A stretch of DNA of 64,000 bases from Cynocephalus volans (taxonomy: Eukaryota; Chordata; Mammalia; Dermoptera; Cynocephalidae), in contig NC_084463.1 of NCBI RefSeq assembly GCF_027409185.1, positions 73,455,852 to 73,519,851 of the forward strand. The letters are read 5' to 3'. Positions 13,035 to 26,032 of the stretch are shown piece by piece (the stretch's first letter is position 1; every line of letters starts with the position of its first letter). The notes beneath the pieces were generated by a model. It had not been told where the DNA came from, did no database searches, and saw only the letters and a program-made list of their open reading frames with translations. Made by a program: the position numbers and the translations under genes.

Positions 13035-13405
13035 AATGTTATTAGTTAACATATAAATTCAGCCACAAGTAATAGAGAACAGAGATTTTTAAACAAAATG
13101 TAAGTTTCTCTTTCATGTGACAAGCAGATGGTCTAGAAAAATGGCAGTTCTGCTCCATGAAATCATGCAGGGTCCAGGACTTTTATTTTGTTGCTCCACC
13201 AAATCTAGACAGTACACCTATCTGTGTGCTACAAAGTCACTCATTTTCCATTCAGCAGGATGAAGAAATAGGAAGAAGTGCTTAACTTCTAAGACCAACA
13301 GGAAGTTGTACACATTTATTCTCTTATCCCATTAGTTGGAACTTAGTCACATGGACACACTTACCCACCAAAGGAAGCTAGGAAATGTAATCTTTATTTT
13401 GAATT
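13035..13405 (+). repeat. Ancient interspersed repeat, family unassigned
   Basis: Wording such as 'cagccacaagtaatagagaa', 'cccattagttggaacttagt' and 'gaagctaggaaatgtaatct' recurs in mammalian genomes as part of an old dispersed repeat. I cannot name the family with confidence. Confidence 0.4.
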
Positions 13406-13554
13406 TCTATGTCTCCAGCTAAACAGTGGGGTTTCTATCACTGTGAGATAAAAGAAAACATTGAGAACATTGGGAAACACCCAACATTCTCTACCATACC
13501 CAGCTACAGAGCAGAAGAGCTTAGATATTTCCCATGCTGTGGCCCTGCAATTAC

Positions 13555-14045
13555 TGTTTCAGTTACCTATCACGGCATAAATAACCCTGCTCAAAATTGG
13601 TAACTTAAAACAGCAATTTATTATTTTTCATGATTTTATGTGTTAGAAACTTGGGAAGGTTCAGCTGAGCAGTTCTGCCCCACATGAGTTGTCTGGGGCC
13701 ACTCATTCAGCTGCATTCAGCTGCCCTCTGGGCTGGGTTGGAAGATCGTGGACGGCGTTGCTTGCATGTCTGACACGTTGTGCTGTTCCATGTGGTCTCT
13801 CTCCTCTCCTGGCATGGCTTCCCATAATTGATTAGACTAGTCCAAGCATCTTCACAGCATGGAGGCTGGCTTCCCCAAGCTGCCAAAACTCTTAAAGACT
13901 GGGCCGAGAGCTGGCACAACACATTCACCACAATCTAATCATCAGAATGATTAAGACGAGTCATAAGGTCCACTCAATTCCAGGGGGAGGATTAACAGCC
14001 CCAATTCTTGAAGGGTGAAGAGGCATACACATTCAGAAAGGGAAG
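13555..14045 (+). repeat. Ancient interspersed repeat, family unassigned
   Basis: The pattern 'acttaaaacagcaatttatt', 'gttctgccccacatgagttg', 'catgtggtctctctcctctc' and 'gggccgagagctggcacaac' matches a common dispersed mammalian repeat whose consensus begins with a 'gctgcataacaaat'-like segment. Class not assigned. Confidence 0.45.
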
Positions 14046-14876
14046 ACATCGACGGTGAAGACAGCCTATCACACTTACCAAGCTTAATTTAGATTATCGT
14101 TCTTTCTGTCTCTCCTACCGCCACCCACAATTGTAACAGGCGGAGAAGGCAGAGGAGACTTAGTCCTTAAGCAGCTCCTCACTGTTTTCATTATTCAAGT
14201 TTCACAGAGGCATTTAGTTTAAGGCAATGTTTCTCACCTAAACAGACCTTATAGCTATGTATTTATTTTTTAACATATGTTGGGGAAAAATAGCTAACAC
14301 ATAAAAATTATATTTCATAAATATTGCTATGACAAGACTAAAAATTAGTAGCAGTCCTAGATTTTGAGTATTGTTTTAAGCAAATAGTATTAAGGTTATA
14401 TTTGAACATAGCTAAAATTGCTACAGCATGGTCCTACGATCTAGTCACCTCTTCAAGGCCCTACCTTTTAATTACCATAATAGGATTCCCCCTGCCCCCC
14501 AAAAGTTACAGTGGGAGGAATTAAGTTTCTAATATATGAACTTTGGGACACAATTCAATCAATCCATAGCACCTATAAAATTATATTTCTTATCTTTCAA
14601 GTCATGGAAGAAGACTTTAAAAGAGAATTTATATAGTTTAACCTATAAAAACACTATATAAATTTAGGGACTTTTACAAAAAAAATTAAAATTTACCTCC
14701 TGTTTTCTAGGCTTGGGCAGGATGAAAATAGGATATCATCCACTTGGAGAAATAAGAACATCGAATTTCTGGAAAGTAACAAACACATTCCCTCGAGACA
14801 TTATGCATTTTCTCAGCAGCCAAAGGCTAGTTTTGTCTGCTTGTCCGTCTTAACCCAGTCAGAAAAGTCACAATCA

Positions 14877-14981
14877 ACAGCTAGCTGGTTGGCTCAGCTG
14901 GTTAGAGCACAGTGTTATAACACCAAGGTCAAAGGGTTTGAATCCCTGTACAATACAGCCAGTAAAAACAAACAAAAAAAG
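14877..14981 (+). mobile_element. tRNA-Ile-type SINE with perfect 15-bp TSD
   Basis: Reads 'agctggttggctcagctggt' then 'tagagcacagtgttataaca' and 'gggtttgaatccctgtaca', ending in an A-rich tail. It is flanked by the identical 15-mer GAAAAGTCACAATCA at 14862-14876 and 14982-14996, the signature of target-primed retrotransposition. Confidence 0.93.
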
Positions 14982-15140
14982 GAAAAGTCACAATCACTGC
15001 AGCAATAAAAATAAGGGAGAAGGTGTTCAAAGCCAAATGGGGAGGGGAGAGTTATCTTGGCCAGTTGGGATAACCTTGGTTTCAATTTTATCATCAGTTT
15101 GGTACTACTATTGTTTTACTATTGAGATTTGCCTCTCCTG

Positions 15141-15160
15141 TCTCTCTCTCTCTCTCTCTC

Positions 15161-15231
<71 letters not shown>

Positions 15232-15232
15232 A
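15141..15232 (+). repeat. (TC)n-(AC)n compound microsatellite
   Basis: TC dinucleotides from 15141, switching to AC from about 15167 to 15231. Long and uninterrupted, so likely polymorphic. Confidence 0.97.
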
Positions 15233-15679
15233 CACCCCTTCTCATTTACCTTCTCTTTGTGGGTCCTAGTTGTATCTCTTTCTTTAAGGCTCAGCTAAAA
15301 TCTGAGACTAGAGACTAGGCAATTATACTGAATTTTTTTAAAAATTGTTTAATTGGACCAAATGTATCTAAAGGCATCTAACTTGTCTTCCAGAAAGCAA
15401 GCTAGAGACTTAAGGTTTGAATTTACAGTTTGCTCTGGAAATTAAGGCTATTGCATTTTTTGTATACCTGCTGCTTACTGAATATGTCAGCTATGAAATA
15501 TCATGTTACAAATCCGTAAACATATATCTTTATGATGGTGATTATATATTTGTAGTGACTTTCTGCAAAACTAGATTACAAGGGTCATAGTGTATGTGTA
15601 ATTTTTTATTTATTAAATTTTGCTAAGTATTTTGGATGAAACTGTTGAAGTAATTCACATATAAGTGTTCTAATTTCCC

Positions 15680-16740
15680 TGCAGCCTCCACAGAACTAGA
15701 CGTTATTGCTACAGTTTTGTCAATCATCCAAGTGAAAAATGGTATCTTATTGTCAATTTGCATTATCCTAATTGTGAGGCTAAAATATTTTCAAATGTTT
15801 GTGTGCATTTCCTCTCTTTAAATTGATCTTTGGTGTTTTGGTGTCTTTTGACCATATTTCCATGGTGTCATTTTTTCCCATTAATTCATAAGAGTGCTTT
15901 CTATATTAAGGATGTTATTACTGCCTCTTATAAGTGTTAGCACATTTTTTTTTCCAGTTTAAAAGGTATCTTTCTCCACTATGAAAAACATTTTATATAA
16001 ACTTTAAAATTTCTATGTTATTAAGACTCTTTTCCTTTATGATTTTGTAGTTTCTTGCTTACAGTGGTCTCCTTTACACAAATTAACTCAATATTTTTCT
16101 AATTTTGTTGTTTTAATGGTAAAGATTTCAAAAATTCTTCTATAATTTTTTTTTGCATAAAGCATGAAGAAGGGGATTTGATTTTGTTTTGTTCCCCATT
16201 TATAGCCAATTATTAAACAAACTTTAATTGTTAAATAATTCATAATTTTAAATTGTTAAAATCCAGTTTTATCATATATTGTTTCCATCTATGCTGAAAA
16301 TACTTTTGTGTTTTTTTAAAGTAAATATTCATTTAATCCAATGCTAATAATGTACTGTTGTAATTTCTGTAATTTTTAATTATATTAATAATCGTACAGT
16401 ACAAATATTGCCCTCACTCTTCTCTCTCAAACATGTCTTGGTCTTTTTTCTGACACATTCTTGTATATGAGCATCAAAATCATTTGTCAATTTTGAAAAA
16501 AAAAATAGATTCTAATTTGAGTTCATTTAAAATTAGAATTAACATAATGTTGACATTTATAAAATATTATCAACATCCTAGAAGATGTCTTATTTTATTT
16601 AGGCTTTATTTTAGGTTCTTTCATAAGATGTTGCCTTTTTCTTCATATAGATACTATAAATTTCTTCAAATATGCATTCTATGCATTTTATACATTTTTG
16701 CTGCCATGAAATGAATTTTCCTTCATTTATGATAGGTTAC
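15680..16740 (-). mobile_element. Degraded L1 relic
   Basis: The plus strand resembles antisense L1 3' ORF2 sequence: 'ggtgttttggtgtcttttga', 'gtagtttcttgcttacagtg' and, near the end, 'aacataatgttgacatttat' and 'tattttatttaggcttta'. Very diverged; the ends are estimates. Confidence 0.4.
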
Positions 16741-16789
16741 TGCTAGTATAGAAAAAATATTTTTTTCTTTATTTTCACAAACTTTTAAT

Positions 16790-17338
16790 TTTAGAAATGT
16801 TTTACATTTACAAAAACAATAATAGTATGGAGAGCTCCTATATGCCCTACAAACTTTATTCCCTATTATTAATATCTTACATTAGTATGGTATACTTATC
16901 ACAATTAACACACCATTGTTGATACATCCTTATTAACTAAAAAGCCCATACTTATCTGGATTTCTTTAATTTTTATCAAATGTCCTTTTTCTCCTTCAGA
17001 ATCCCATCCAGGATACCATGTCTCCATAGGCTCCTCTTGGCCGTGGCAGTTTCTCAGACTTTCCTTGTTTTTGATGACCTGGTCATTTTTGAGGAGTGCA
17101 GTTAGGTATTTTATAGAATGTCCTTCAATGGGATTTGTCTGATGTTTTTCTCATAATTAGACTGGGGTTATGTTTTTTGGGAGGTAAAGTGCCATTTTAA
17201 TCACATCATATCAAGGATACATATTATCAGCACAACTTATTATAGTGACCTCGACCACCTGGCTGAAGAAGTGTTTGTCAGGTTTCTCCAATGAAGTTAC
17301 TCTTCTTCCCCTGATTCCACCTTTCAACATGTTTCCAT
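16790..17338. repeat. Old L1M 3'-UTR-like repeat, copy 1
   Basis: Shares a syntenic series of phrases with 22370-22990: 'gtttctcag', 'ttgaggagt', 'tctgatgtttttctcat', 'catcatatca' and 'caggtttct'. It resembles the 3' region of old L1M elements. Confidence 0.5.
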
Positions 17339-17339
17339 G

Positions 17340-17749
17340 TGGTAAGGACTGAATTGTGTTCCCCAGGTTTTATGTATTAGAAGCTTGATCCCCACTGTGA
17401 TTGTTGGGTGGGTGGAAAAGCCAATTATGTTAATTGAAAGGTGGGGCCTTGAAGAGGTGATTGGCTTGTGAACACTATGCCTAGTGAATGGATTGATCCT
17501 AGTGGATGGTGGTCATAGGTGTGGTTCTGGCTGCTTTCAAAGAAGCCAGCTGAAAAGGTTAGCTCTCTCTCTGCTCCACCATTCTGCCATGTGAGACTCT
17601 TGTGTCACTGTCACCACCACCAAGGCCTTCTCCAGATGTGTTCCCTGGACTTTGGACTTCCCAGCCACTGAAATTATAATAACATTGTTTATTCAGAAAC
17701 TACCCAGTTTCAGTTGTTTTGTTCTAAGCAACAGAAATGGACTAATACA
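17340..17749 (+). mobile_element. Solo MaLR LTR (MST/MLT1-like)
   Basis: About 410 bp with the MaLR LTR layout: 5' 'ggactgaattgtgttccc', 'aggtggggccttgaagaggt', 'gccatgtgagactcttgtg', 'ccagatgtgttccctggact', 'tacccagtttcag' and 3' 'aatggactaataca'. It is homologous to the LTR pair at 55658 and 57585. No internal region is attached, so it is a solo LTR. Confidence 0.88.
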
Positions 17750-18139
17750 GCATGGCCCTATGGTCAAGGGTTCAAAAGTAAGTGAGGAACACATTAAACC
17801 TATATTTATCTTAAAGAATGCCTAAATCATCATAAACAGAATGTTAGTAAATACACCAACACTAAAGTTGCTGCTAGTGAGGTCTCAAGGAAATGGGAAA
17901 CATATTATTGGAAACTGGAGGAAAGGGAATCCTCATTACGTAGTGGCATAAAACTTAGCAAAATTCTACTTATCACAGTTTTGTGGAAAGCAGAACTTGT
18001 AAGCAATAAGTGATGAACTTAGGTATTTAGCTGAGATTTCCATACAAAGTGTTCAAGGTGTGGCCTAGTTTCTTCTTGCTACTTACAGTAAAATGCAAGA
18101 GGAAAGGAATGGATTGAGGGAAGGAGATGAAATGACAGA

Positions 18140-18442
18140 AGCAGGGGTCATAATCAGAGAGAGAGAGAGAGAGAGAGATTTGAAGATGTGCTGCTGGCTT
18201 GAAGATAAGGACTGGGCAGAAGCCAACAAATAAGAATAGCCTCTAGAAGCAAGAGAACAGATTCAAATAGATTCTCTTTTAGAATCTTGAAAAGAAATGC
18301 AGCCCTGCCAACAACTTGATTTGACCCCATCAAACTAATTTCAGACTTCTGACCTCCAGACTGTTAAGAAAATAAGTCTGTGTTGTTTTAAGCTGCAGTT
18401 TATGGTAATTTGTTACAGCAACCATAGGAAATTAATACACCT
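18140..18442 (+). mobile_element. MLT1-type MaLR LTR, 3' part
   Basis: 'tttgaagatgtgctgctggc', 'agcctctagaagcaagagaa', 'atgcagccctgccaacaact', 'gtctgtgttgttttaagctg' and 'ggtaatttgttacagcaacc' followed by 'ctaatac'-like wording match the MLT1 consensus order. An (AG)n run at 18157-18178 interrupts its 5' part. Confidence 0.75.
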
Positions 18443-18445
18443 GGT

Positions 18446-18637
18446 GAATATTACCTTGTGTAATTCTCGTAATAACCTTCTGAGGTTACTATTATTATTC
18501 TCAATTTACATATGGCGAATTTAGGCACAGAGGCTGTGTATCTTGCCCAAGGGCACATGGTGAGTGGTAAAGCTGGAATATGAACCCAGAGCCTCTAACT
18601 TTAGAGCTTGCACCTTTAAACAAGGTGCTATAAGGAC
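18446..18637 (+). repeat. MIR, near full length
   Basis: A good match to MIR: 'tgtaattctcgtaataacct', 'tctgaggttactattattat', 'cacagaggctgtgtatcttg', 'cccaagggcacatggtgagt' and 'gaatatgaacccagagcctc', ending near 'ggtgctata'. Confidence 0.88.
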
Positions 18638-19769
18638 CCATCCAGGGGTGGGGTCTGCAGCAGGTGAGCCTTGCCATGAGCAGCAGGAAAGACTGGGCAA
18701 AGCTTGGCAGCTTCACTCACTCTACAACCCACTAGCTTTGTGCTTGACATCACCCAGAATTCCTTGGGCAGAGTGAAGACTGGCCTGCTCCTGGACTCCT
18801 TGAAAGGCCCAGTATGCAGGAGAGGATATGGGGTCCTCTTGTTCTGCAATGGCCAGAAAAATCATGTCTGACATATGGATCCCTTGGGTTCACAAGACAG
18901 AAAAAAAACTACCTACTCAGCCTCTAGGCCACAACCCAGCCCCAGACAGGAGACTGGGAACTAGGAGCATTTACAAATGCTCTGCAACTCCCACTGCACC
19001 CCCATCATAAACTTCCCCGATACCTGTTGTGGCCTCCATGGACATCCCCCTTTAAAGGAGTCAGTGGGCTGGCTTGAGCTTTTCCAAGCTGAGTCTGCTG
19101 AACCTCATTTCTTTCTCAGCCTAATATTAGAAGGATCAAGCTGTACTCGACTTAAACTCCAATCCCACCTTCTTCCACAGAGCTGACCCTTGATTCCGAC
19201 AGACCTTCCAGCCACAGTTTTCAGTTACTATGTACACATCAGCCTTTCGGTTCTCTTTGGTATTAAAGAGGTGGTGGATTGAGTGTGGGGTTGAAGCTTT
19301 TGAGAATCAGTCATAGCTATGGACCTTCTTCTGGGAAAAAATATGCATATACAGACTCAAAGCATTTATTATACAACCTAAGGAATTCATAGATCTTCTC
19401 TTTGCCAATGTCCATTCTTGGAACCCAGGTTAAAGCTCCCAATTTTATGGGAGGAATTAAGCAGTCAGTCTCTAAGCATTGCTGCCAGTGCCCTTCAGGC
19501 CTTCCCAAAAGAGAAATGGCTCAGGCCCAAATCACCAAACCTCCTAAGCAATTCCAACCACTCACTTTGCCCATTATTTTGGCTGCTTCTTTCAGCTTTG
19601 ATAACTTTGCCCATTGCCTGCATTGCTGATCCTTCCTCGGCAACCTGCAGACATCTGAGCCACACTTCAATTCTCTAAATTACTCATTCAAAACAGTGGC
19701 TATGTCATGTCACTTCGACCTTTGAAATGAGTCATTTTCTTGTTCTGGGCTTTCTTCTTCTTTTCTCAG

Positions 19770-20335
19770 GTTGACGCAACACTGCCTCCCAGACCTCCTG
19801 CAGTGCCTGACACCCTTAGACTCCCACACTCACACTCACCGCCCCCCAGACATTCCAGTCTTCCTAGAGTAAGTCAGATCACATCATTCTCCTCCCTGAA
19901 GCCTCTCCACCTCCTCAGATTGGTCATGTGATCAATCCTGCTCATTTTTACCTTATCCTTCCTAATGTGCCTGTGAAAGCCCCCAACCTCCAGCCACTTT
20001 GAACAAGATTTAATCCATCAGAAGCCCCACTCAACTCTAACTCTTTGGGTCCTTGCTACCTTCCTTCTCTGTTGATGTTCTGTATTCAATGTTGCCTTTC
20101 GTGAGCGAAGTCTTCTCTGATCCCCTCTGCCTTCCTTTCCCCTGTAAACTCTGATGTCATTGAGTGCTCCTGTTACTCTTTGTGCCTCTATCACACTTAC
20201 CTCATTTGCAATGTGGATTTTAATTCACATGTCTGCCTTCCTCACGGAGCTATGAACTCCTTGAGAACAGAGACCATGTCTAATTCTTTTTAATGTCATT
20301 GGCTACTAGAACAGTACTCGGCACTATGTCAGCTG
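19770..20335 (+). repeat. L2 fragment
   Basis: Follows L2 3' ORF/UTR order: 'cagatcacatcattctcctc', 'gtcttctctgatcccctctg', 'gtttgtgcctctatcac'-like wording, 'atgaactccttgagaacaga' and 'gaccatgtctaattct', ending near the cryptic 'gcactatgtcagctgaatga'. Confidence 0.75.
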
Positions 20336-20339
20336 AATG

Positions 20340-22365
20340 AACGCAGCTCATCCCAGCCCTTCACCTTCACTCACTCTATACCCTCTCCCCAACCCTCAAT
20401 TAGACTCTTCCTCTGTGCAATGTGCAATTCCACCTATTGCAGGGAATTTTGCTCCTTTCAGCTTCTCACTTCTGCCAAAACATAGTTGGCTGATAACATC
20501 ACCCACTGGGTACAATCATTTACACTTCTTTCTCTGCATCCAACTTACCTTCTTTTCTGGGGTTCAGAATATCTCATGACCCTGCAACACCCAATATACT
20601 TAATCTTTTTAGCATTTCATCATACTGTATTTTATAGATTTTACTTATCTGTTACCCCAATAAGCCATGTAACTTTTGAAAAGAGAAAATATCTAATGTA
20701 CTTAGGATCTACAGTGTCTTGCACAGGTGCTCAGTAATCATCTGATACTAGTCCAAATGCCTATTGAAGTTTTCTATTTCCCCTGTGATATCCTGACAAA
20801 TGGTCATCCAGACCCATTTGAACACTCCCTATAATGGAAAGCTGTTACCTGAATTCCATTTTTGGAAGACTCGGTGATTTTTTTGAACCTAAATCTCAAT
20901 CCTTGTGACTTCTTCCAAGAGGTCTTGTTCGGCGTTCAGAGTAGTAAGACATGAATCCAGTCTTTCCTTGCCCTTATTCATCACAAAATTGCCCTGATAC
21001 CCCCACAGTATATGAGAAGTTGCCCTCCCTACACATCCACAAAGTTGTTGTTCAGATCACAGTAGAGATAGGAGCCCACCATTCTACTAAAAATGTGGTA
21101 ATGTGGCCCTAGATTCCTGAAAGGTTTGAAATAATCATTTCCAAACCTTGCTCTGAAATGCCCTAAGGGTTCTATGGAGATGCCACAGAGGCTGTGGGCC
21201 TGGATTGGGGAAGCGAAGGCCTCCTTTAACAGATGTAGATGCACACACTGGTAACTCGGCTCGTATTTGTTTAACATATTGGGTTCCAAATAAAATTTGA
21301 AGAAATAATTCCACTTCAAAAATATGTTTAAAAGGCATTTGAACTAGATAACACTAAAGCAATGACTCATTCACTTTGTGAAAAATCTGCTGTCTGCAGA
21401 TGGATGACTCAGTGAATATCAAAAGCTATGATGAGGATTGGGAGATATATGTCGTTATTATTTTCCTCTGTCTAGCCCAGGCTAACCCAGGGTGTCTTTT
21501 TCAGTAGATCGGATCTTGGCAATTCAGCGATACAATGTTTCAGATAACTTCTTTCTATTAACAAATAGAGCTCTGCTGGATGCCATGCTTGGCTCATTTA
21601 CCTAAAACATACAGAAAGAGCATTTGCAAGCATGTCAGCCAGTATTTCGGCGATTTGTGTTCCCAAGGGGATCCTATTTGAAGAGGTTTCAAGTGTTCTC
21701 ATCTATACCTTTTTTTCCCCCTAATAGCAAGAACTGTTGAATTAAAAACTTGGAAAGGATTTTGTCCGTGCAAAATTTCAATTTTAACAACTGTTTTGGC
21801 CCAAGAATTTCAACTGTAAGTTTAACATAGCTTAATTTTCTAAATCTGCATTTTTTTTTAATTTAGTGGTTTAGAAAATTGAGTTATTCGACATCAGCCC
21901 CCAAATCATCTAGCTCAACCAAGTGTTTATAGGTCTAGCAGTGAGAGGAGCAAATCTATGTCTAACCTCTGCCCTTAAGAACACATATGTTCGTATGTGT
22001 GTATGTCTGCTCCAGCAATACATAAATAACTCCAGGGTAGAACTGTGTATTTAAGGGTATTAAAGAATGATCTCGCTATTCCTAGGCAAGGTGACACAGA
22101 AAAACAACACAAGCCCATAACCACATTCTCTAAATTCTAAAAGGGTTTATAATGAATATTCCTTTGTTAATGAATTTATTTATTTAATGAAAGGGCCTTA
22201 TCCTATTGCAGACTCAGCTCTGTTCTAGCGACTGTGATTGAGAGATGTACAGGAAGCATGTCTTGCACACAAGAGATCACAATTTAATAAGAAAATAAGT
22301 GAAAATATCTAAGTGTTAAATAAAAGGAAAAATAATATAAAATAATATAAGCAAAAATAATATAA
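20340..22365. other. Intergenic sequence, no feature recognised
   Basis: Scattered low-grade repeat-like patches only. No exon or RNA gene recognised. Confidence 0.35.
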
Positions 22366-22369
22366 AGTG

Positions 22370-22990
22370 TCCCCAGTTCCTGTCACTATTTTGTGGCTAG
22401 TTTTTGTCACTGTTTCTTTTTATTATTAACTAAACTTTAAACTTTATTTGGACATCACAAATTTCTCCATTAATGTCTTCTCTCTGTTCCAGGATCAAAT
22501 CCACGGTTCCACATTGCATTTAGTTGTCCTGTCTCCCGAGTCTCCTCTGATCTGTGACAGTTTCTCAGTATTTTCTTATTTTTCATGACCTTAAGAGTCT
22601 TGAGGAGTACTAGGCTCGTATCTGTCTTGCAGACAGATGTGTATCTGATGTTTTTCTCATGATTACACTGGAGTTATGGGCTTGGGAAAATGATGCCACA
22701 GAAGTGAAATGTTTTCCTCATCACATCATATCAGGGACTACAAGTCAACCCCACAATATCACTCATGGTGTTAACTTTTATCACTTAGTTAAAACAGTGC
22801 CTGCCAGGTTTCTTCTCTGTAAAGTTGTGATTGTTTTCCATACTCTATTTTGGAAGTGAATTACTAAGTCTAGACCATCCTTAAGCAGGGAGGCTTAAAC
22901 TCTACCTTCTAGAGAGAAGAATAACTACAATTCTGATTACAGTTTGTAATATTTCTCTAAAGATTTGCCTCACCTCTCTGTTTATTTTAC
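22370..22990. repeat. Old L1M 3'-UTR-like repeat, copy 2
   Basis: Paralogous to 16790-17338: 'gacagtttctcagtatt', 'cttgaggagtact', 'atctgatgtttttctcatga', 'atcacatcatatcagggac' and 'gccaggtttcttctctgta' occur in the same order. Individual bases differ widely, so both copies are old. Confidence 0.5.
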
Positions 22991-22999
22991 GTAAGTGAA

Positions 23000-24937
23000 A
23001 TTTATTACCATTTATATCAGTGTGGATTCATGGATATTTATTTTATACTTTGGATTATAATCCAGTCATCTAATTGTACATTTTGTTGTTTAAATCATTC
23101 CAGTTTTAGCCAGTGGGAGCTAGTTGGTTTTCATCATTTCTAAAATATCGGTTATAAGGAGTTTCATCCAGGTCAATTCCTTCTAAACCAATATTCTTAA
23201 ACAGTAGCTCCTCTAAAGTGATCTCTAATATCTACCCTAAACAGTCCTTTCCTGCTTAACCACACTGAAATTGATCAGCATTAATCCTTTTATCTTAACA
23301 GGTCTGTGTCATGAATCAATCGCCTCTCCTCTGATACTGGCAAAACTACAATGCATTTGAGCAAACCAGGTTATATGCCCAATGTTCAACCTGTCAGGCT
23401 TAGATTTGGCAAGGTGATTTGCTGTACTATAATAATCCATTTAGCAACACAAAATAAATATATGATTGTCTTTCTTTGATGCAAAAAAGCAAAACTTTAG
23501 CTAAAAGTCAAGAAGTAACCAGGAGAGTAATAAAACTAATAAAAATCTAAGGGGGTATGTGTATGCTGACACTTCTACCATAGCACACCTGTAAACTTCT
23601 GCAAACATATAACATTATATTTTCAGGTAAACTTGCATGCCTGTTATATTTGATACCTTATTTATGGTATCAAATATACCCATTTACTTCTCTTCTCTGT
23701 AGACACCAGCACTGTTAATAGGTTCCAACATTAACATTTCCCAATACCAATTTTGTTATAATTTTCCACTTATCCACACCCAACATGACCATTCACAGTA
23801 CTAGAAACCTTGGTTTTTCTCAATATGAAGCCAAGAGAGCTGCTATTCAACACAGTGGATCTTCAAGTACAAAGACTAATTTAAAACGTGCTTACATAGT
23901 TTATTTTTAAAGTAATTTAAAACACAGTGTAAACATACATTAAAGACATTGTGGCAATTTAGATTAGAAATGACATGAGGTTATTTACATGTGGCACATG
24001 TATGTGTGTAAATATATATACACAAAGTGCAGATAAATACAGAAACACTACAAAATAAACAAAAAATTCAATATGATAATTTATTGACAATCATATTCAT
24101 TATATTTATTATTTAATTTGTCATGTTAATGGCTGCAAAAAAAAGAAGCTCCTAGTACTGAAATATAATATCTAAATATCCAACTTTTATATAAACTATA
24201 GTACCTCAAATTTTAACAGTATATAAATAGGATTCTGAATTAAAAACCCAGGCGTCTTCCCTGCCAAACTCTTGTAAAGGTCTCAGCTCAGAATTCAAGG
24301 ACTCTTGAAAGACCAGCCTCCAATATGTGGTGATACCTTGGATTTTAAGCATAAATCAAATGCAGACAGTGTTCTTAAATCAGTTCTAGTGGGTGTTACT
24401 CTACAAAAAGGAGGTGGCTGAGGATACTCTAGCAGATATAAAACCTCTAGCATTCTGCCTATATAGAACAATGTACACTTTTAATCTTATAGACTGAGCG
24501 GGTTTAAGCAAAACTGGGTTGCTTTCAACCTTGGAAGGGTAAAGACCATGGGAAACACTGGCGAGAGATGGCAGATGTTAAAAAGGGGAGAAAGTGGTCA
24601 TCTAATTAAGGTGGACTTGGCACCTTCAACCCTCCTCCAATACTTAAGTTCCTCAAGGAGCCCTGTACATGAGCATCTTCAATGGTGGAGAATATTTATG
24701 TTGGTAATAACTGAAAATTGTCCCTGCCTTTTGGGACTCCTCCGTAAGCACACAAACTCCATTTCTCCCTAAAGCACCAAGAAATGTTCACCCTGAACTT
24801 GGCATCTCTCTCATGAGTGCCAAGGGAAGAAGTGATGACCTGCTGAGCTCCCAGTCCATACAACAGCTTCTAAACATGGGTCTAGGACATGCAGATCAGG
24901 TTTCTGCCAATGGCTTACTGTGAGTGCTGTCAACATT
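23000..24937. other. AT-rich sequence around the presumed 3' end of ARHGAP42
   Basis: No coding sequence or confident repeat. Includes alternative minus-strand poly(A) hexamers at 23900, 24080 and 24105. It may be 3' UTR if the distal sites are used. Confidence 0.35.
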
Positions 24938-25696
24938 TTTATTCAAGATTCTTTACTTAAAACAATGAGTACAGCTGCCCTAAAGAATGGAAAATTCAAT
25001 TTATTGATCTGATCCTCTAAAAGTTCATGTCATTCAGAAGCATGAGTTTTCCCAGGGTTATTATGGAGTGGAATCGGCACATTTTGAAGCAGGGAGATAA
25101 ATGGTGACAACAGATGGGTACAGTCAATGTGTTCAGGAAATTGAGACTAGTTGTTAAACACCTGATATTAAGTCTGAGAATCAACAGAAGACAGGCAGGA
25201 CATAGACTGTTTACAAAGGCTAACCTCATTTTGATGAAGTGTTTTGATTTTGGAAGGTAACAAAAAAGGGTAGGAGGCAAAATTAAACAGGAATTTTTAC
25301 CCTAAAGGGGAAACCTTTAGTGAAGAGGAAAATAATTTCTGTATAGCAGTCGAGCCTCTGCTTTTTTTCTTTACCAAGAGATATGATTTTGGGTTCCTAC
25401 CCAGTAATGTGAGGTCACAGTAATAGGTGCAAATTATAAATATACTGTAAAACCAAAGAACAAAACCTGTTCCTAAATTGGTCTGCCTTGGACTTCAGCC
25501 AATAAAGTATCAATCAAGTGGGAGTTCTAAATGCTAATTAAGGCATCCTGAATAGGTAATGGGGGTATAGCCACAAACTGAAGTTGTTTGAGTCAAGACT
25601 CTGAGGGATTCTTCGAAACCAACATCCATGTGACTGTTGTTATTCTTTTTGACTTTTGACACAGACACAGACTTGAAGAATGAGGCTGGAATGAGG

Positions 25697-26032
25697 TTAG
25701 CAGGGTGTCATCTTCATAGGATTACAGTAAAACCTTGTTTTCCTCACAACATCACAACATACTGGATTTTTAGAAAGCATGTCACAATATATAAAACTAA
25801 TTATCGCAGAATAAGAATAAAAGTCATTATATATCTTTAATTTTCCTATTTGGGAACCTGGATAGTTTGGGATTGTAAAGTACATTTTTTTTCCCTCACC
25901 ATCCCTGAAAGAGCCAGCCAGTGAGCCATCACTGAGAAACAAGGTTATGCTCATGCACGTTACAAAGTACACAGACCCAATGCAACAAGCAAAACCACTC
26001 ACATCAAACAAGGAGAAATGGTACTTCCTCAT
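25697..26032 (-). CDS. Possible small ORF in the 3' UTR region (TMEM133 locus candidate)
   Basis: A 111-codon ORF on the same strand as ARHGAP42, about 3 kb past its stop. The product would start MRKYHFSLFDVSGF and contains a hydrophobic run near residues 14-34 (CCIGSVYFVTCMSITLFL) and a weaker one near 74-86 (YSAIISFIY). In human, the intronless gene TMEM133 was annotated at the 3' end of ARHGAP42 and encodes a short membrane protein. Position and hydrophobicity fit, but I cannot confirm sequence identity. A chance ORF in a UTR is the main alternative. Confidence 0.25.
   Translation of the reverse strand: MRKYHFSLFDVSGFACCIGSVYFVTCMSITLFLSDGSLAGSFRDGEGKKMYFTIPNYPGSQIGKLKIYNDFYSYSAIISFIYCDMLSKNPVCCDVVRKTRFYCNPMKMTPC

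Noticed and set aside
14877..14981. Candidate tRNA-Ile gene
   Set aside because: A- and B-box sequences are present, but there is no paired acceptor stem. It has an A-rich tail and a 15-bp target duplication, so it is a SINE.
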